DNA from: Dreissena polymorpha
Taxonomy: Eukaryota; Mollusca; Bivalvia; Myida; Dreissenidae
Assembly: GCF_020536995.1 (NCBI RefSeq)
Contig: NC_068357.1
Coordinates: 62,627,221-62,691,220, forward strand
Length of the DNA stretch: 64,000 bases
Direction: 5' to 3'
Of this stretch, positions 39,301-47,490 are shown piece after piece. The stretch's first letter is position 1, and each line of letters starts with the position of its first letter. The translations under genes were made by a program, and so were the position numbers. Below the pieces are notes generated by a model that saw only the letters and a program-made list of their open reading frames with translations, had not been told where the DNA came from and did not search any database.

Positions 39301-41492
39301 ACCTCCTCTTGAAGAGCATCATACCCTTCAACATTGGTAAGTGTACATGTAAGAGAAGAGTACCTCCTCTTGAAGAGCATCATACTCTTCAACATTGGTA
39401 AGTGTGCATGTAAGAGAAGAGTACCTCCTCTTCAACATTGGTAAGTGTGCATGTAACAGAAGAGTACCTCCTCTTGAAGAGCATCATACCCTTCAACATT
39501 GGTAAGTGTGCATGTAGGAGAAGAGTACCTCCTCTTCAACATTGGTAAGTGTGCATGTAACAGAAGAGTACCTCCTCTTGAAGAGCATCATACCCTTCAA
39601 CATTGGTAAGTGTGCATGTAAGAGAAGAGTACCTCCTCTTCAACATTGGTAAGTGTGCATGTAACAGAAGATTTCCTCCTCTTCAACATTGGTAAGTGTG
39701 CATGTAAGAGAAGAGTACCTCCTCTTGAAGAGCATCATACCCTTCAACATTGGTAAGTGTGCATGTAAGAGAAGAGTACCTCCTCTTGAAGAGCATCATA
39801 CTCTTCAACATTGGTAAGTGTGCATGTAAGAGAAGAGTACCTCCTCTTCAACATTGGTAAGTGTGCATGTAACAGAAGAGTACCTCCTCTTTAAGAGCAT
39901 CATACCCTTCAACATTGGTAACTGTGCATGTAAGAGAAGAGTACCTCCTCTACAACATTGGTAAGTGTGCATGTAAGAGAAGAGTACCTCCTCTTCAACA
40001 TTGGTAAGTGTGCATGTAACAGAAGAGTACCTCCTCTTGAAGAGCATCATACCCTTCAACATTGGTAAGTGTGCATGTAAGAGAAGAGTACCTCCTCTTC
40101 AACATTGGTAAGTGTGCATGTAAGAGAAGAGTACCTCCTCTTCAACATTGGTAAGTGTGCATGTTAGAGAAGAGTACCTCCTCTTGAAGAGCATCATTCT
40201 CTTCAACATTGGTAATTATGCATGTAAGAGAAGAGTACCTCCTCTTCAACATTGGTAAGTATGCATGTTAGAGAAGAGTACCTCTTCTTGAAGAGCTTCA
40301 TACTCTTCAACATTGGTAAGTGTGCATGTAACAGAAGAGTACCTCCTCTTCAACATCGGTAAGTGTGTGTGTAATTCATTTTTATCGAGTTAATTGGGAT
40401 TTCAATTTAGCAAATGCCCTTAGAACACAAACTTGTTACTTAGGTTACAGGTGAAAATGCCAGAAAACCTGAGAAAGAGTGGGGGGGTCTTTAAGTATTC
40501 GTTCTGAAGCACCTTGTTCTCTCCAGCTTGGTTCAACATCTCATTCAAAAGATGAGTTAGTAGATTAGGGTAGGGTGGGAATCCAACTTGCAATCTATGA
40601 GTTAAGGCATCATTGACTTTGATTTACTTATTGATGAGCATTCAAGTAGAAATATATGCCTGATATAAAATGCTATTTCCATTTCACGTTGAGCTAATTT
40701 AAATGTTTGTAATAATTGTACTTTCTCGCTTCACCAATTGTACTTTTACACTTCACAGTGCAAAAAATGTTTGAAATATCTATTTCATAAAAAGTGATAA
40801 TAATGAAAGAAAGTTACCACATCCTTTCATCCGTGTAAAATTGAAATTGAGAAATTTAATATAGATGTTTTATTCTTTAAAAAATACCTTGTAACTGTTT
40901 AAAATTAGTCAGAAAAACCACTGTAACTGCTGTTTAGCTTTTCAATCGCCATTCTAATAATCTACAATGCTTGCTAGTTGGAAATATGTGTGTCTGTGGG
41001 CAAAACGGGCAGTGAAGTGTTGTCTAAGATTAGCCTGTGCAGTCAACACAGGCTAATCAAGGAGGACACTCTGCTTTTATGGATTTTTTAGTTAAAAGAA
41101 AATCTTCTTAAGGAAAATACAGTCTAGGTGGACATTGTCATTCCTGATAAGCCTGTGTGGAATTCACGGGCTAATCTTGAACAACACTACCCACATACAC
41201 TTAGCCCAGTATTTTCAGAATGAGGCTTATTTTATCACAATAAACTTCAGATGTGGTAACAGAGCGCAGTGATGCTGGCAAGTCTATCCAGGAGAAGCTT
41301 CATGAGTCCCTGACAGAGTACGTGAAGTCCCGCAGCAATGGGGGGTTGAAACGCGTCGGCCAGCTCTACCTGTTGCTGCCCGCGATGACCCACTTAAAGC
41401 TGCTGGCCAAGCAGTACTGGTTCGACGTGAAAAAGAGCGGCAAGATCATGATGCACAAACTGTTTCTTGAAATGTTGGAGGCCGACAGCTGA
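21213..41492 (+). CDS. ERR: Estrogen-related receptor (ERR, NR3B family), 3' six exons of the gene
   Basis: Join of 21213-21329, 34711-34848, 36432-36623, 37454-37566, 39116-39275 and 41251-41492: 962 coding bases, about 319 residues plus stop, with every junction in phase and GT/AG. ERRs are orphan nuclear receptors that bind TCAAGGTCA-type sites, mostly as monomers or dimers, and act in the nucleus on energy metabolism and development. Seen here: the second zinc finger (CPANGDC, then C-x9-C and CQAC), the extension [16 protein letters not shown], the nuclear-receptor LBD signature around [21 protein letters not shown], and the AF-2 end [10 protein letters not shown], all very close to vertebrate ERRs by memory. 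The first zinc finger and N-terminus are missing; they probably lie upstream of the window. The largest intron, 13.4 kb, splits the zinc finger from its C-terminal extension. Family confidence is high; the ERR assignment rests on the extension and AF-2 residues. Confidence 0.95.
21326..21337 (+). promoter_or_regulatory. Native splice donor of the zinc-finger exon, left copy of the SINE target-site duplication
   Basis: GAAGGTATGTTT: the last four exon bases plus the donor. The identical 12-mer lies at 21554-21565 on the other side of the SINE, so the insertion copied the donor. Confidence 0.9.
21338..21553 (-). mobile_element. tRNA-derived SINE, intronic copy adjoining a splice donor
   Basis: On the minus strand it reads a tRNA-like head with a B box (GGTTCGA-type, complement of GATCGAAC near 21475), a body shared with 36771-36960 and 47322-47490, and a tail ending AAATAGGTTTAAACT. 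It is bounded by a perfect 12-bp duplication, GAAGGTATGTTT (21326-21337 and 21554-21565). Compared with the 36771 copy it has about 16 extra bases at its 5' end, including AACATACCTT, which is the reverse complement of the donor region. The second GAAG|GTATGT at 21557/21558 is a potential alternative donor. Read-through from the exon meets TAG at 21425-21427. Confidence 0.88.
21566..22391. other. ERR intron, nothing recognised
   Basis: Non-coding. No gene or clear repeat. Confidence 0.5.
22392..22883. mobile_element. TIR element with two internal repeats
   Basis: Ends AACCAGGTTTTC and GAAAACCTGGTT form inverted termini. The inside has two copies of about 180 bp with 'GGCCATAACTATGTC' and 'CATTTGGCACATTTGTTCAC' (from about 22470 and 22635). 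Includes TCAAGGTCA at 22583-22591. Confidence 0.75.
22884..23308. other. ERR intron, nothing recognised
   Basis: AT-rich and non-coding. Confidence 0.5.
23309..23541. mobile_element. MITE with TTAACCCATT termini and a strong central palindrome
   Basis: Termini TTAACCCATTCATGCC and CATAAATGGGTTAA. The centre (about 23347-23417) is a long palindrome around CGCCGCATAATGCGGCG with arms GCAAACAGCG..AGACCCAGATGA. Confidence 0.85.
23763..24279 (-). mobile_element. TIR element with internal tRNA-like core, copy 2
   Basis: Reverse-orientation copy of 282-788, 517 bp, with the same TTAAAGG..CCTTTAA edges. On the minus strand the B box is GGTTCGAAACC (23909-23919). Lies in the large ERR intron. Confidence 0.85.
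24280..26033. other. ERR intron, nothing recognised
   Basis: No gene or clear repeat. Short frames on both strands (24983-25285, 25717-26009) have no known domain. Confidence 0.5.
26034..26246. mobile_element. MITE with TTAACCCTTTCAGTGC termini
   Basis: Ends TTAACCCTTTCAGTGC and GCATGCAAAGGGTTAA. Internal palindrome with GCAAACAGTTTGGATCC arms. A second copy is at 36052-36251. Confidence 0.88.
26247..28341. other. ERR intron, nothing recognised
   Basis: Contains a T-run followed by a G-run at about 26849-26870. A 132-codon minus frame at 26907-27305 has no recognisable domain and I do not call it. Confidence 0.5.
28342..28735 (+). mobile_element. Hairpin-led repeat, 'TATCCCGCGCC' family, 3'-truncated
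   Basis: Begins TATCCCGCGCCATAGGCGGA, whose TATCCC pairs with GGGATA. Followed by CTGTCCGTCCTTCC-type text, 'GTTATGGCCCTTAG' and 'AGGTCAAAGGCAG'. The usual CTTGT end is absent. Confidence 0.6.
28736..31189. other. ERR intron, nothing recognised
   Basis: Non-coding. A small palindromic patch lies at about 28865-28910 (TTCCGGCATTGTGTGCACACCGG). Confidence 0.5.
31309..33144 (+). mobile_element. Hairpin-led repeat, 'AGCTCACCTGA' family, nested in the mariner MITE
   Basis: Starts with the palindrome AGCTCACCTGA-TTGC-TCAGGTGAGCT, then TCCGTCCG text. It then has four or so repeats of about 125 bp with 'CTTGTAAACACTCTAG' and 'CATCATGAAAGTTGGTCA'. It ends GGGCCATCTTGGCCCTCTTGT. ATTTTT flanks both sides (31303-31308, 33145-33150), a likely 6-bp target duplication. 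It is itself interrupted at about 32138-33020. Confidence 0.8.
32138..33020 (+). mobile_element. Hairpin-led repeat, 'GCCCCCCTTTCGAAGAAG' family, nested at third level
   Basis: Starts CCCCCCTTTCGAAGAAGAGG and contains five or six diverged units of about 150 bp (GGTTTCCGGATGATAACTCA, 'GGATCATGAAACTTCATAGG', 'AGGTCAAAGGTCAAGGTCAC'). The 3' end seen in the sister copy 52108-52948 is missing here. Perfect TCAAGGTCA at 32464, 32866 and 32907. Confidence 0.78.
33257..34710. other. ERR intron, nothing recognised
   Basis: Non-coding, ending in the acceptor TTACAG. Confidence 0.5.
34711..34848 (+). CDS. ERR: ERR exon: C-terminal extension of the DNA-binding domain and hinge
   Basis: Acceptor TGTGTTACAG ending 34710, donor GTATGT at 34849; phase 1 in and out. 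Peptide starts [15 protein letters not shown], the T/A-box extension by which ERRs read the bases 5' of the AGGTCA half-site. It then runs through a short hinge ([19 protein letters not shown], ending HSYSG). The hinge is shorter than in some vertebrate paralogues. Confidence 0.96.
34849..36051. other. ERR intron with a small inverted repeat
   Basis: Mostly featureless. 35735-35815 (GGTGCAAACAGGTACCATGTG ... ACCTTTTGCACC) recurs on the opposite strand at 54515-54600. Confidence 0.55.
35735..35815. repeat. Short inverted repeat family, copy 1
   Basis: GTGCAAACAGGTACCATGTG at one end and CACATAGTACCTTTTGCAC at the other, pairing across about 30 bp. The centre 'ACATTGAAATTAGAAGGCAC' is shared with the copy near 54545. 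Confidence 0.75.
36052..36251. mobile_element. MITE with TTAACTCTTTCAGTGC termini
   Basis: Second copy of 26034-26246; right end GCATGCAAAGGGTTAA. A further partial 3' end (CAGCATGCAAAGGGTTAA, up to 36347) follows directly, so the tail was duplicated. Confidence 0.85.
36252..36347. repeat. Duplicated 3' tail of the preceding MITE
   Basis: 'AGCATTTTAGCAGACAACAA' and 'TTTCCCAGCATGCAAAGGG' repeat the last 60 bp of 36052-36251. Confidence 0.8.
36432..36623 (+). CDS. ERR: ERR exon: start of the ligand-binding domain (helices 1-4)
   Basis: Acceptor TTATGTTACAG ending 36431, donor GTACAT at 36624; phase 1 both sides. 64 residues including [20 protein letters not shown] (helix 1 region) and [20 protein letters not shown] (helix 3 and start of the LBD signature). 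GC content is clearly higher than the surrounding introns. The exon sits between MITEs (36052-36347 upstream; 36640-36760 and a SINE downstream). Confidence 0.96.
36640..36760. mobile_element. Half copy of the 'AGCCTGTGCAG' MITE family
   Basis: Contains CTGATAAGCCTG, GCACAGGCTAATCTGGGAC and TTAACGCAGCATATGCATTT. Begins about 17 bases after the exon donor at 36624. Confidence 0.65.
36771..36960 (-). mobile_element. tRNA-derived SINE with perfect 10-bp target duplication
   Basis: 190 bp flanked by ATCTTATATT on each side (36761-36770, 36961-36970). On the minus strand: tRNA-like head GGTGGTGTAATGGATATGG, B box GGTTCGATCCC, body, and tail AAATAAATAGGTTTAAACT. This clean copy fixes the boundaries of the family. 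Confidence 0.9.
37145..37232 (-). mobile_element. Old fragment of the same SINE
   Basis: Diverged match to the 3' body ('AGCCTTAGGCTTAT', 'AAGAACCAGTAC') without the tRNA head. Confidence 0.6.
37454..37566 (+). CDS. ERR: ERR exon: LBD signature continued (helices 4-6)
   Basis: Acceptor AATTCAG ending 37453, perfect donor GTAAGT at 37567; enters phase 1, leaves phase 0. Peptide [20 protein letters not shown] then [17 protein letters not shown]. With the preceding exon this completes the nuclear-receptor LBD signature that helps form the coactivator groove. Confidence 0.96.
37590..37800. repeat. Degenerate intronic minisatellite with 'AGACTGACAGGGG' motif
   Basis: Begins about 20 bases after the donor at 37567. 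Irregular repeats of CTAGACTG(A/C)CAGGGG about 55-60 bp apart. Confidence 0.65.
37801..39115. other. ERR intron, nothing recognised
   Basis: AT-rich, ending in the acceptor TTTGTTTCAG. An upstream TTCAG at 39092-39096 would add an out-of-frame 19 bases and is not favoured. Confidence 0.55.
39116..39275 (+). CDS. ERR: ERR exon: LBD helices 7-9, with 3' end captured in a minisatellite
   Basis: Acceptor TTTGTTTCAG ending 39115, donor GTAAGT at 39276; enters phase 0, leaves phase 1. Peptide [16 protein letters not shown] continuing to [19 protein letters not shown], matching the EREEYVLLKALALAN-type segment of vertebrate ERRs. The last 46 bases (39230-39275) and the donor are the first unit of the tandem array 39230-40373. 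I place the true donor at the first unit because only it keeps the frame into the last exon. Confidence 0.95.
39230..40373 (+). repeat. Exon-intron-junction minisatellite: 22 units each carrying a splice donor
   Basis: By direct count there are 11 long units of 61 bp and 11 short units of 43 bp, summing exactly to 1,144 bp. Order: L L L S L S L S S L L S L S S L S S L S L S. A long unit is the last 46 bp of the ERR exon plus 15 bp of intron. Short units lack the 18 bp between two CTCTT motifs. Nearly every unit keeps CAACATTG|GTAAGT; exceptions are altered donors at about 39918 (GTAACT) and 40213 (GTAATT). Long units also contain GAAGAG-CATCATA-CTCTTC, able to form a small hairpin just upstream of the donor. 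Two variant heads (AGAGAAGAG and ACAGAAGAG) tend to mark different unit types, suggesting multi-unit duplication steps. Confidence 0.97.
40374..40995. other. ERR intron, nothing recognised
   Basis: Non-coding DNA between the minisatellite and the MITE. Confidence 0.5.
40996..41230. mobile_element. Palindromic MITE abutting the last ERR acceptor
   Basis: GATTAGCCTGTGCAGTCAAC and ACACAGGCTAATCAAGG in one half; the second half is CTGATAAGCCTGTGTGGAAT to CAGAATGAGGCTTAT. Same family as 20119-20362. Confidence 0.8.
41251..41492 (+). CDS. ERR: ERR terminal coding exon: LBD helices 10-12 with AF-2
   Basis: Acceptor AAACTTCAG ending 41250; enters phase 1 and ends with TGA at 41490-41492. 80 residues from [17 protein letters not shown] through the long helix 10/11 ([19 protein letters not shown]) to the conserved AF-2 end [16 protein letters not shown]-2 closes over the ligand pocket and recruits coactivators. 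The acceptor lies about 20 bases downstream of a MITE edge (41230) and its pyrimidine tract is weak. Confidence 0.96.
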
Positions 41493-42680
41493 TAATGGCT
41501 TCACATTTAGCAGGAATATTTCATTCATTAGGAGCTAATCAAGGCAACAAGGAGTACTGCTGTGAAACAATGGTGTCCACCTGTTTGTCTCAATGGCATT
41601 ACTGGTGCTGCCAGGTTGCTGGACAGTAGAGTTAAGGGCTACTGAATGGTTTTCTATATATTTATGAATACATAATCTTAAGAAATTATAAATTTATTTC
41701 TCTTTACAGTGGGAATAAGGTTCTGACGATCATAACAGAAACCTTTTAAATATTACTGCCGTTTATATACAACTGTCAATATTGCAGAATGGGGGGTATC
41801 AATATTTGTAAAGCAATAGACTACAATTATAAAATAGCTTTGACCCAAAGGTTTATAAATAGGAACAAGTGATTTTTCATGACAGTAACTGTTCTTCAGC
41901 GCCAAAGATTTTAGCCTCGCGATATAGACAAAGAAAGAACCAGGAGCGGTTGGGCCCCGTTTCGTCACAGGAGTTGCTCAATATTCATCACTAAGTCATC
42001 ACAGACGCTGGGGCTTGTATACCGTCTTCGCAGGACAGGCAAGCCCCGTTTTCATGGAGATCACGCATTTCTTCCAAGGATCTCAGCACATCACATCACC
42101 TCATGTCGCCGCGGCGCTCAGATCAGATCATGGCGGACACTTATGAACAAGTGCGTGTGACTGGACTAGAGGGTCCGGGTGAGATATCGTCATCATAGCT
42201 ACTGTTTTGTATAAAATAGGTTTGATAGCGTGTATCCATTGAACAGCTAGCCTCGTGGACATGCGTTTCTATATTTATCATCCATTTGTATTACATATGT
42301 AGTAAGGAAATGTAGTTAATACGATTAGAATAGTGTGATATTCTCATATATAGTCTTTGTGACCTGTTGATTAGCCTAGTGTGATATTTGACATTGTCAT
42401 TACACAGCCATATCATGTGTTCTCGTCCATTTCTCAGTCGTCTTTTGTGTGTTTATAGCTTTGTGTACACCTTCGAAATTTGTATCAATGGTCACTGCAT
42501 TTATGATTTGTTATTTTCCTAGAATAATTGTGATTATTTTTAATAATTTCAATTTCCTTGAAGCAAAAACAAATGAAGAAAAACTTAAAAAGATGTGATA
42601 TATGCATATGGTAGTAATTGAATTGTAACGAAGTTAATCCTAGACCAAATGTTAGCAAACAATTCTGGTGTGTGTTGTTA

Positions 42681-42686
42681 AATAAA
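42681..42686 (+). terminator. Candidate polyadenylation signal AATAAA for ERR
   Basis: First exact AATAAA downstream of the stop codon by eye; variant signals nearer the stop cannot be excluded. Confidence 0.3.
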
Positions 42687-43434
42687 TACAAGTGTGCTCA
42701 GCTTTTGATTCCAATATATCCGTATCGAATTATCAAAACAATTGTGCTCTTCATACAAGTATTTGACATGTATCGGCAGTTAACCCTGGCGCCTGCTCTC
42801 AGGGTGTCTTTTATGAAGGGGATGTTCATGAATACTTCTATTCCTCTACTGTAGTCTGTATACAATTGTATGGGAAACTGATTACCTTTATGAACGTGTT
42901 ATATGTATTGTTATGCCTTGTCCACACAAAAAAATTACCTGAAATTGTAAATGTCTCATTAATGCATGAATGTATATATTTAGGGTTTATTGGCAAGTGG
43001 GAGACGAACGCATGCTGGTATCAAAATTAAAACCTGTACATAATATATATATGTACCGTACTTACGAGTGGAACAAAGTGTTAATTTAATGTTAATAAAA
43101 AAAAAAAAAAAAAAATAATGACATTTTGTGCCACAAGAAAAAAAAAAATAAAAAAAATGTAAAAGGTTCCAATAAGTGTGAATACTGTATTTGGAATTAT
43201 TTTACTAGTAAATGTACCTTTTTCATAGTTTACTCTTTTAATACATAAAACTAAACCATTTTATTTTCTCTTAGCTGATTATGAGAACAATATATCTGAA
43301 TTTATAGTGTATGCCGTATTCACAGTTAATGGCAGCCAACAAAAAAATATATACAAAATAGAAAAAAATATTTAAAAAAATAAAGAAAGAAAATACAAAA
43401 ATACCAAAAAAATAATAACATAACATAAAATACA

Positions 43435-43465
43435 AAAAAAAAAAAAAATCTTAAAAAAAAAGAAG

Positions 43466-43506
<41 letters not shown>
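43435..43506. repeat. Poly(A) tract
   Basis: About 70 bases of A interrupted by a few other bases. The phenylalanine-rich minus frame across it is an artefact. Confidence 0.95.
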
Positions 43507-43508
<2 letters not shown>

Positions 43509-44829
43509 TTTAAAAAATGCAAACAAAAATATTATTTATATTTGCTACAAATTTGTTATCGTAAATAATTGTGAGAAAAAAATGTAAAAAATACAAAAAA
43601 GGACAAAAGGCAGGCATAGTCATTTGTATCTTGTTAATAAAGTTCATTCCCTTATCCAAGAAAATTGTGTGATATATATGTCTTTGTTTTGTGATTTGTA
43701 TTGCCCATCATCATTGTACAAAAACGCATGCTTGTACATCCTTATAACTTTTAATGTTACTTTCTATAAAATAGCCATTGACCAATGTGATTTTCATATT
43801 GTGAATTTCATCAATTTGGGGATGTCAATTTTACTTAAAGTTTGCATTGGAAGTGGTCTTGTCCTTGATGTTTTCTGTATTGTACATGTAAAGAATTTAG
43901 TCATTAGGATTTAGTATGTGTTAACACTGTTAAACATAAATAGATCACTTCCGTTATTCATTCCTGTCTTAGAAATAATGTGTTCCATGACATCGGAAAC
44001 TTCTCAGACCCTAGTGAAAGCATTTGTCTTGCATGCACTATGCTATTCCTTAGGTCTCTTGCCTTGATATATCACACAATTACCTAGAAAAGTATTTAAA
44101 TATAAAATTTATCTAGCCTCAGGAGCACCAGTATTTGAAACAAAAAATGTAAAAGACAAAAAATATCAAAAAGTTATTCAGGTCAAATAATATCAGTATC
44201 TAAATATTAATATTCTACATTTCAATTTTTAGAGAAATTACATGAATTAGTTAAACAACTTCAAAGAGATATTTTAAAAAAGGTATTTATATTGTAAAAA
44301 GTACTTGATAATCAATAGGGTTATAAAATATTGCCTAGTTAATGGGTGTTAAAACACCTGTGTGTTGTAGAGTCATTGTATATACTAGTATCAGATTGTT
44401 TACATAGTTCAAGATCAGCTATAATTTATTGGCACTGTACATATGTTCCATTTCTCCTACATGTTCAAGCAAGTTATTGTATTTAAATACTGTAGTTATG
44501 GTTTAGATGTATATACGAGTTTGGAATTATCACAGTACATAGTGTCCATTTAAGAAACGTTAACTTTTGTTGAATTTAGATAGGCAAATTGTTTTATGAG
44601 CATGATGCATGCATAGGTCAGTTTCTGACATGTTTAGATCACACCCCTGTGTTGATGTTTAGAGTTCAGAATTAATTTCTGTTAAAGTTTGCAATTGATT
44701 TCGAACGTTTTATAAACCTGTTATAAATGAACACAGAACTGTTCATGGTCAGTTCTCAACAGTTTTCCCAATTTATAGGGTATGATAAGTAATCACTGTT
44801 ACAATAATTTGCCTTCATTATGAATTTGT

Positions 44830-45077
44830 ATGTCCCCCACCACTATAGTGGGGGACATATTGTTTTTGCCCTGTCTGTTGGTTTGTTTGTGTGTTTGTTT
44901 GCTCCAACTTCAATATTGCAAAAGCAACTTGATATATGGCATGCATGTGTATCTCATGGAGCTGCACATTTTGAGTGGTGAAAGGTCAAGGTCATCCTTC
45001 AAGGTCAAAGGTCAAATATATAGCTTCAAAGCGGCGCAAAAGGGGGCATAGAGTTTCTGACAAACACATATCTTGTT
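44830..45077 (+). mobile_element. Hairpin-led repeat, 'GTCCCCCACCACTATAG' family, short copy
   Basis: Starts with the perfect stem GTCCCCCAC-CACTATA-GTGGGGGAC, then CTGTCTGTTGG text, one internal unit with AAAGGTCAAGGTCA (TCAAGGTCA at 44986 and 44999), and the end ACACATATCTTGT. A longer minus-strand relative is at 58534-59383. Confidence 0.85.
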
Positions 45078-47321
45078 TTATCATTGGCCAAAATGTTTAA
45101 TTTTGTTAGCCTTTTTTATCATTGAAAATTGTCATTACCTGTATGGAACACAATTCATGTTCGTACTTCACAATTACATATTGTACCAAATGAGATTGAA
45201 GACATATGTTGATAAAATGTTCCAATTTATAGTTTAAAAGATCAGCGGTTTGTTTCACAGAGAAGATCAGCAATCATTTTTTTTAGAATGTATCTTTTAA
45301 CTAACAGAATTTACTTTATTACCCGATATTAAAACAAAACATGTTTTACGTAAATACATGTAAAGCATTACACATGTAAATGGATCATGTTTACTGCACC
45401 AAAACGATCAATTTTGTTTATTTTATGATACTGTTCATTGTGTTTCTTGCAAGAATCCCATTCTACACATATATATATTATTACCATCAAATGTATGCAG
45501 TACTTAGCCATGTGATGAATTTCAAGTGCTTTTTATTATTATAGTTACCGTTTTCCCTGTAAGTGGCATGAAAGGTGTTTCCTTATTTTCCAATAGTTTC
45601 TTACAATCTGCTTGTTTGACAGATTTAGTTATAGGGGACAGGAGTGACCCTTTTTGAAACACAGCCTTGTTGTTCAGTTATCATTTAACCTAGTCTTTTC
45701 CAAAACTAGTGCAAAAAGTTCAAATAGGTTATACAGAAAGTGCACAGAAAAAGTGAAATTGTACACACTGAAAGAGCACAGCAGCAAAATGGGTTTGACT
45801 CAGCAAAATATTGTGTAATCATGGTTAATGTTTATTTCTATATTTATTGTTTTGGTGTATAACAATAAATGTTCAGTAGAAGTGGTATATTCTACAAATG
45901 GTATATTCCAACATATCAACAGCAGACCATTGGTAAAATGTTTGGTCGTTTCGAATGAACAAATAAAGTTAAGATTAAGCCACCCACAAAAACAATAATA
46001 AGTGGAAAAGGAAAGTGTTGTTTCTGTTCACACCTTTACATCTTAAGGGAGGCAATAATTTTATTCCACTTGTCTCCAATTTTTCATACGATTTAAATGT
46101 GCTACTTATCCATATTTTACTAATTTTTGCTCAGAAGAAATAAGCACTTGTTATATATCATAGTTTAAGATTTTGTGTTAAGTCTGTTTTTAAAAGCATT
46201 TATTATTTTTTGTGTTAAAATTTTTGTTTTTGTCCAGAAAATTGTTATCAAATTATTACACATGATATATATTTTGTGATAAATGTGTCTTTTTGTGTGA
46301 GAAATATATATTGGTCTAATATATATCTTTTCAGATAAGTTTTATCAGCTTAATTACCTACATATTTTCTTAGAAATTCAGTGACAAATTGTCCCCAATT
46401 TATTACAGTCATGATTTCAGTCCAAAAGCTTCTATTTACCCTAACAGTTTTTATTCATTTGAAACAGTCATGGTAAGATACCTTTATGGATTGATTACAC
46501 ACGACTTTTGAACATGAGGCAGAGGAATGGCCTCGGAAAAAGAGAAATATATAAATCATTGATAGCTAATACTTAGCGAGCAAAAAATGAAAAACAGTAA
46601 CAGTATGTTGCTCTCACCTTGTTGTTGTTATGAAAAATTAACAAGTTTTCAAAGGTAGTAGAATAAAGGTTTTCTTGATGCTATATTTTAATGGTGAAAA
46701 AGAAATACTCAATGATTCACGAAAATATCCTTTGGGGCCAATTTTGATATCTGAAATACATGCTTTATCTGTACAGTAATTGACCTATATAAATGAAAAT
46801 ATATTTATATGAAGTGTTGTATTTTTTCTTGGGGATGCATGCTTGATGACAAAAAATTTAATTTATATTTTTGTGAATAAGAAATGTTTTTGATAAATTG
46901 TATACATAAATTGTAATTGAAACCAGACCAAAAATACTGTTTGCTTGATAATTTTTGTGTTTGAGTATCATAAGTGGCTTTTTTCATTTGAAGTAAACAT
47001 TATGTCTTTTACCTAGGACACAAGTTTGGGAAAGCTTTTCTAACTTGATATTCCAATCATGTTGTTTATGCCGATAAATATCAGACCTGAGATGTTTGTG
47101 TTCAGTAATATATTACGTATCATACCTTTTCACTGATATTGTTCTGATTCAAAGTTGTCCGGTATATAGTTTTGTAATATATAAAGCTCAGCCGAAATAA
47201 AAATTGGCTCTGCAAGCTCTAAATGTTATTTTATTCTAAGAATCATTGGATATGTTTTATAAGTACAAGGCAGCAATCTGTTATTCTCTTTATTTCTAAA
47301 CAATGTGACTACTTCATTTAC
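45078..47321. other. Intergenic AT-rich DNA, nothing recognised
   Basis: No gene or clear repeat seen. Confidence 0.5.
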
Positions 47322-47490
47322 AAAAGTCTCAGTGGTATAGTGGATATGGTGTCTGCCTAGGGACTGGGATGTCACCGGTTCGATCCCCATCATGGGAGCA
47401 TTCTTTTAATCTTCCCCAAAGACATCAAGTACTGGTTCTTAGTCCCAGGAAACGGACTCGAAAGAATTTCAATTGAGCTAAATTAATAGG
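47322..47490 (+). mobile_element. tRNA-derived SINE, plus-strand copy
   Basis: A box TGGTATAGTGG (47333-47343), B box GGTTCGATCCC (47377-47387), body with 'CCAAAGACATCAAGTACTGG' and 'GGAAACGGACTCGA', tail 'AATTGAGCTAAATTAATAGG'. Same family as 21338 and 36771. Confidence 0.85.

Larger units (their letters stand above)
41493..44829. other. ERR 3' untranslated region and flank, poly(A) tracts
   Basis: The start is presumably 3' UTR. The first AATAAA I see after the stop is at 42681-42686. 41880-42190 is GC-richer than its surroundings and contains ATGGCGGACAC at 42130 in a good Kozak context, a possible first exon of another gene or a conserved UTR patch. Long A-runs at 43098-43150 and 43435-43506. 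Confidence 0.45.

Noticed and set aside
39230-40373. CRISPR-like look of the regular repeat array
   Set aside because: Units are contiguous without unique spacers, in a eukaryotic intron, and clearly derived from the adjoining exon end.
43326-43526. Phenylalanine-rich frame
   Set aside because: Complement of a poly(A) tract.
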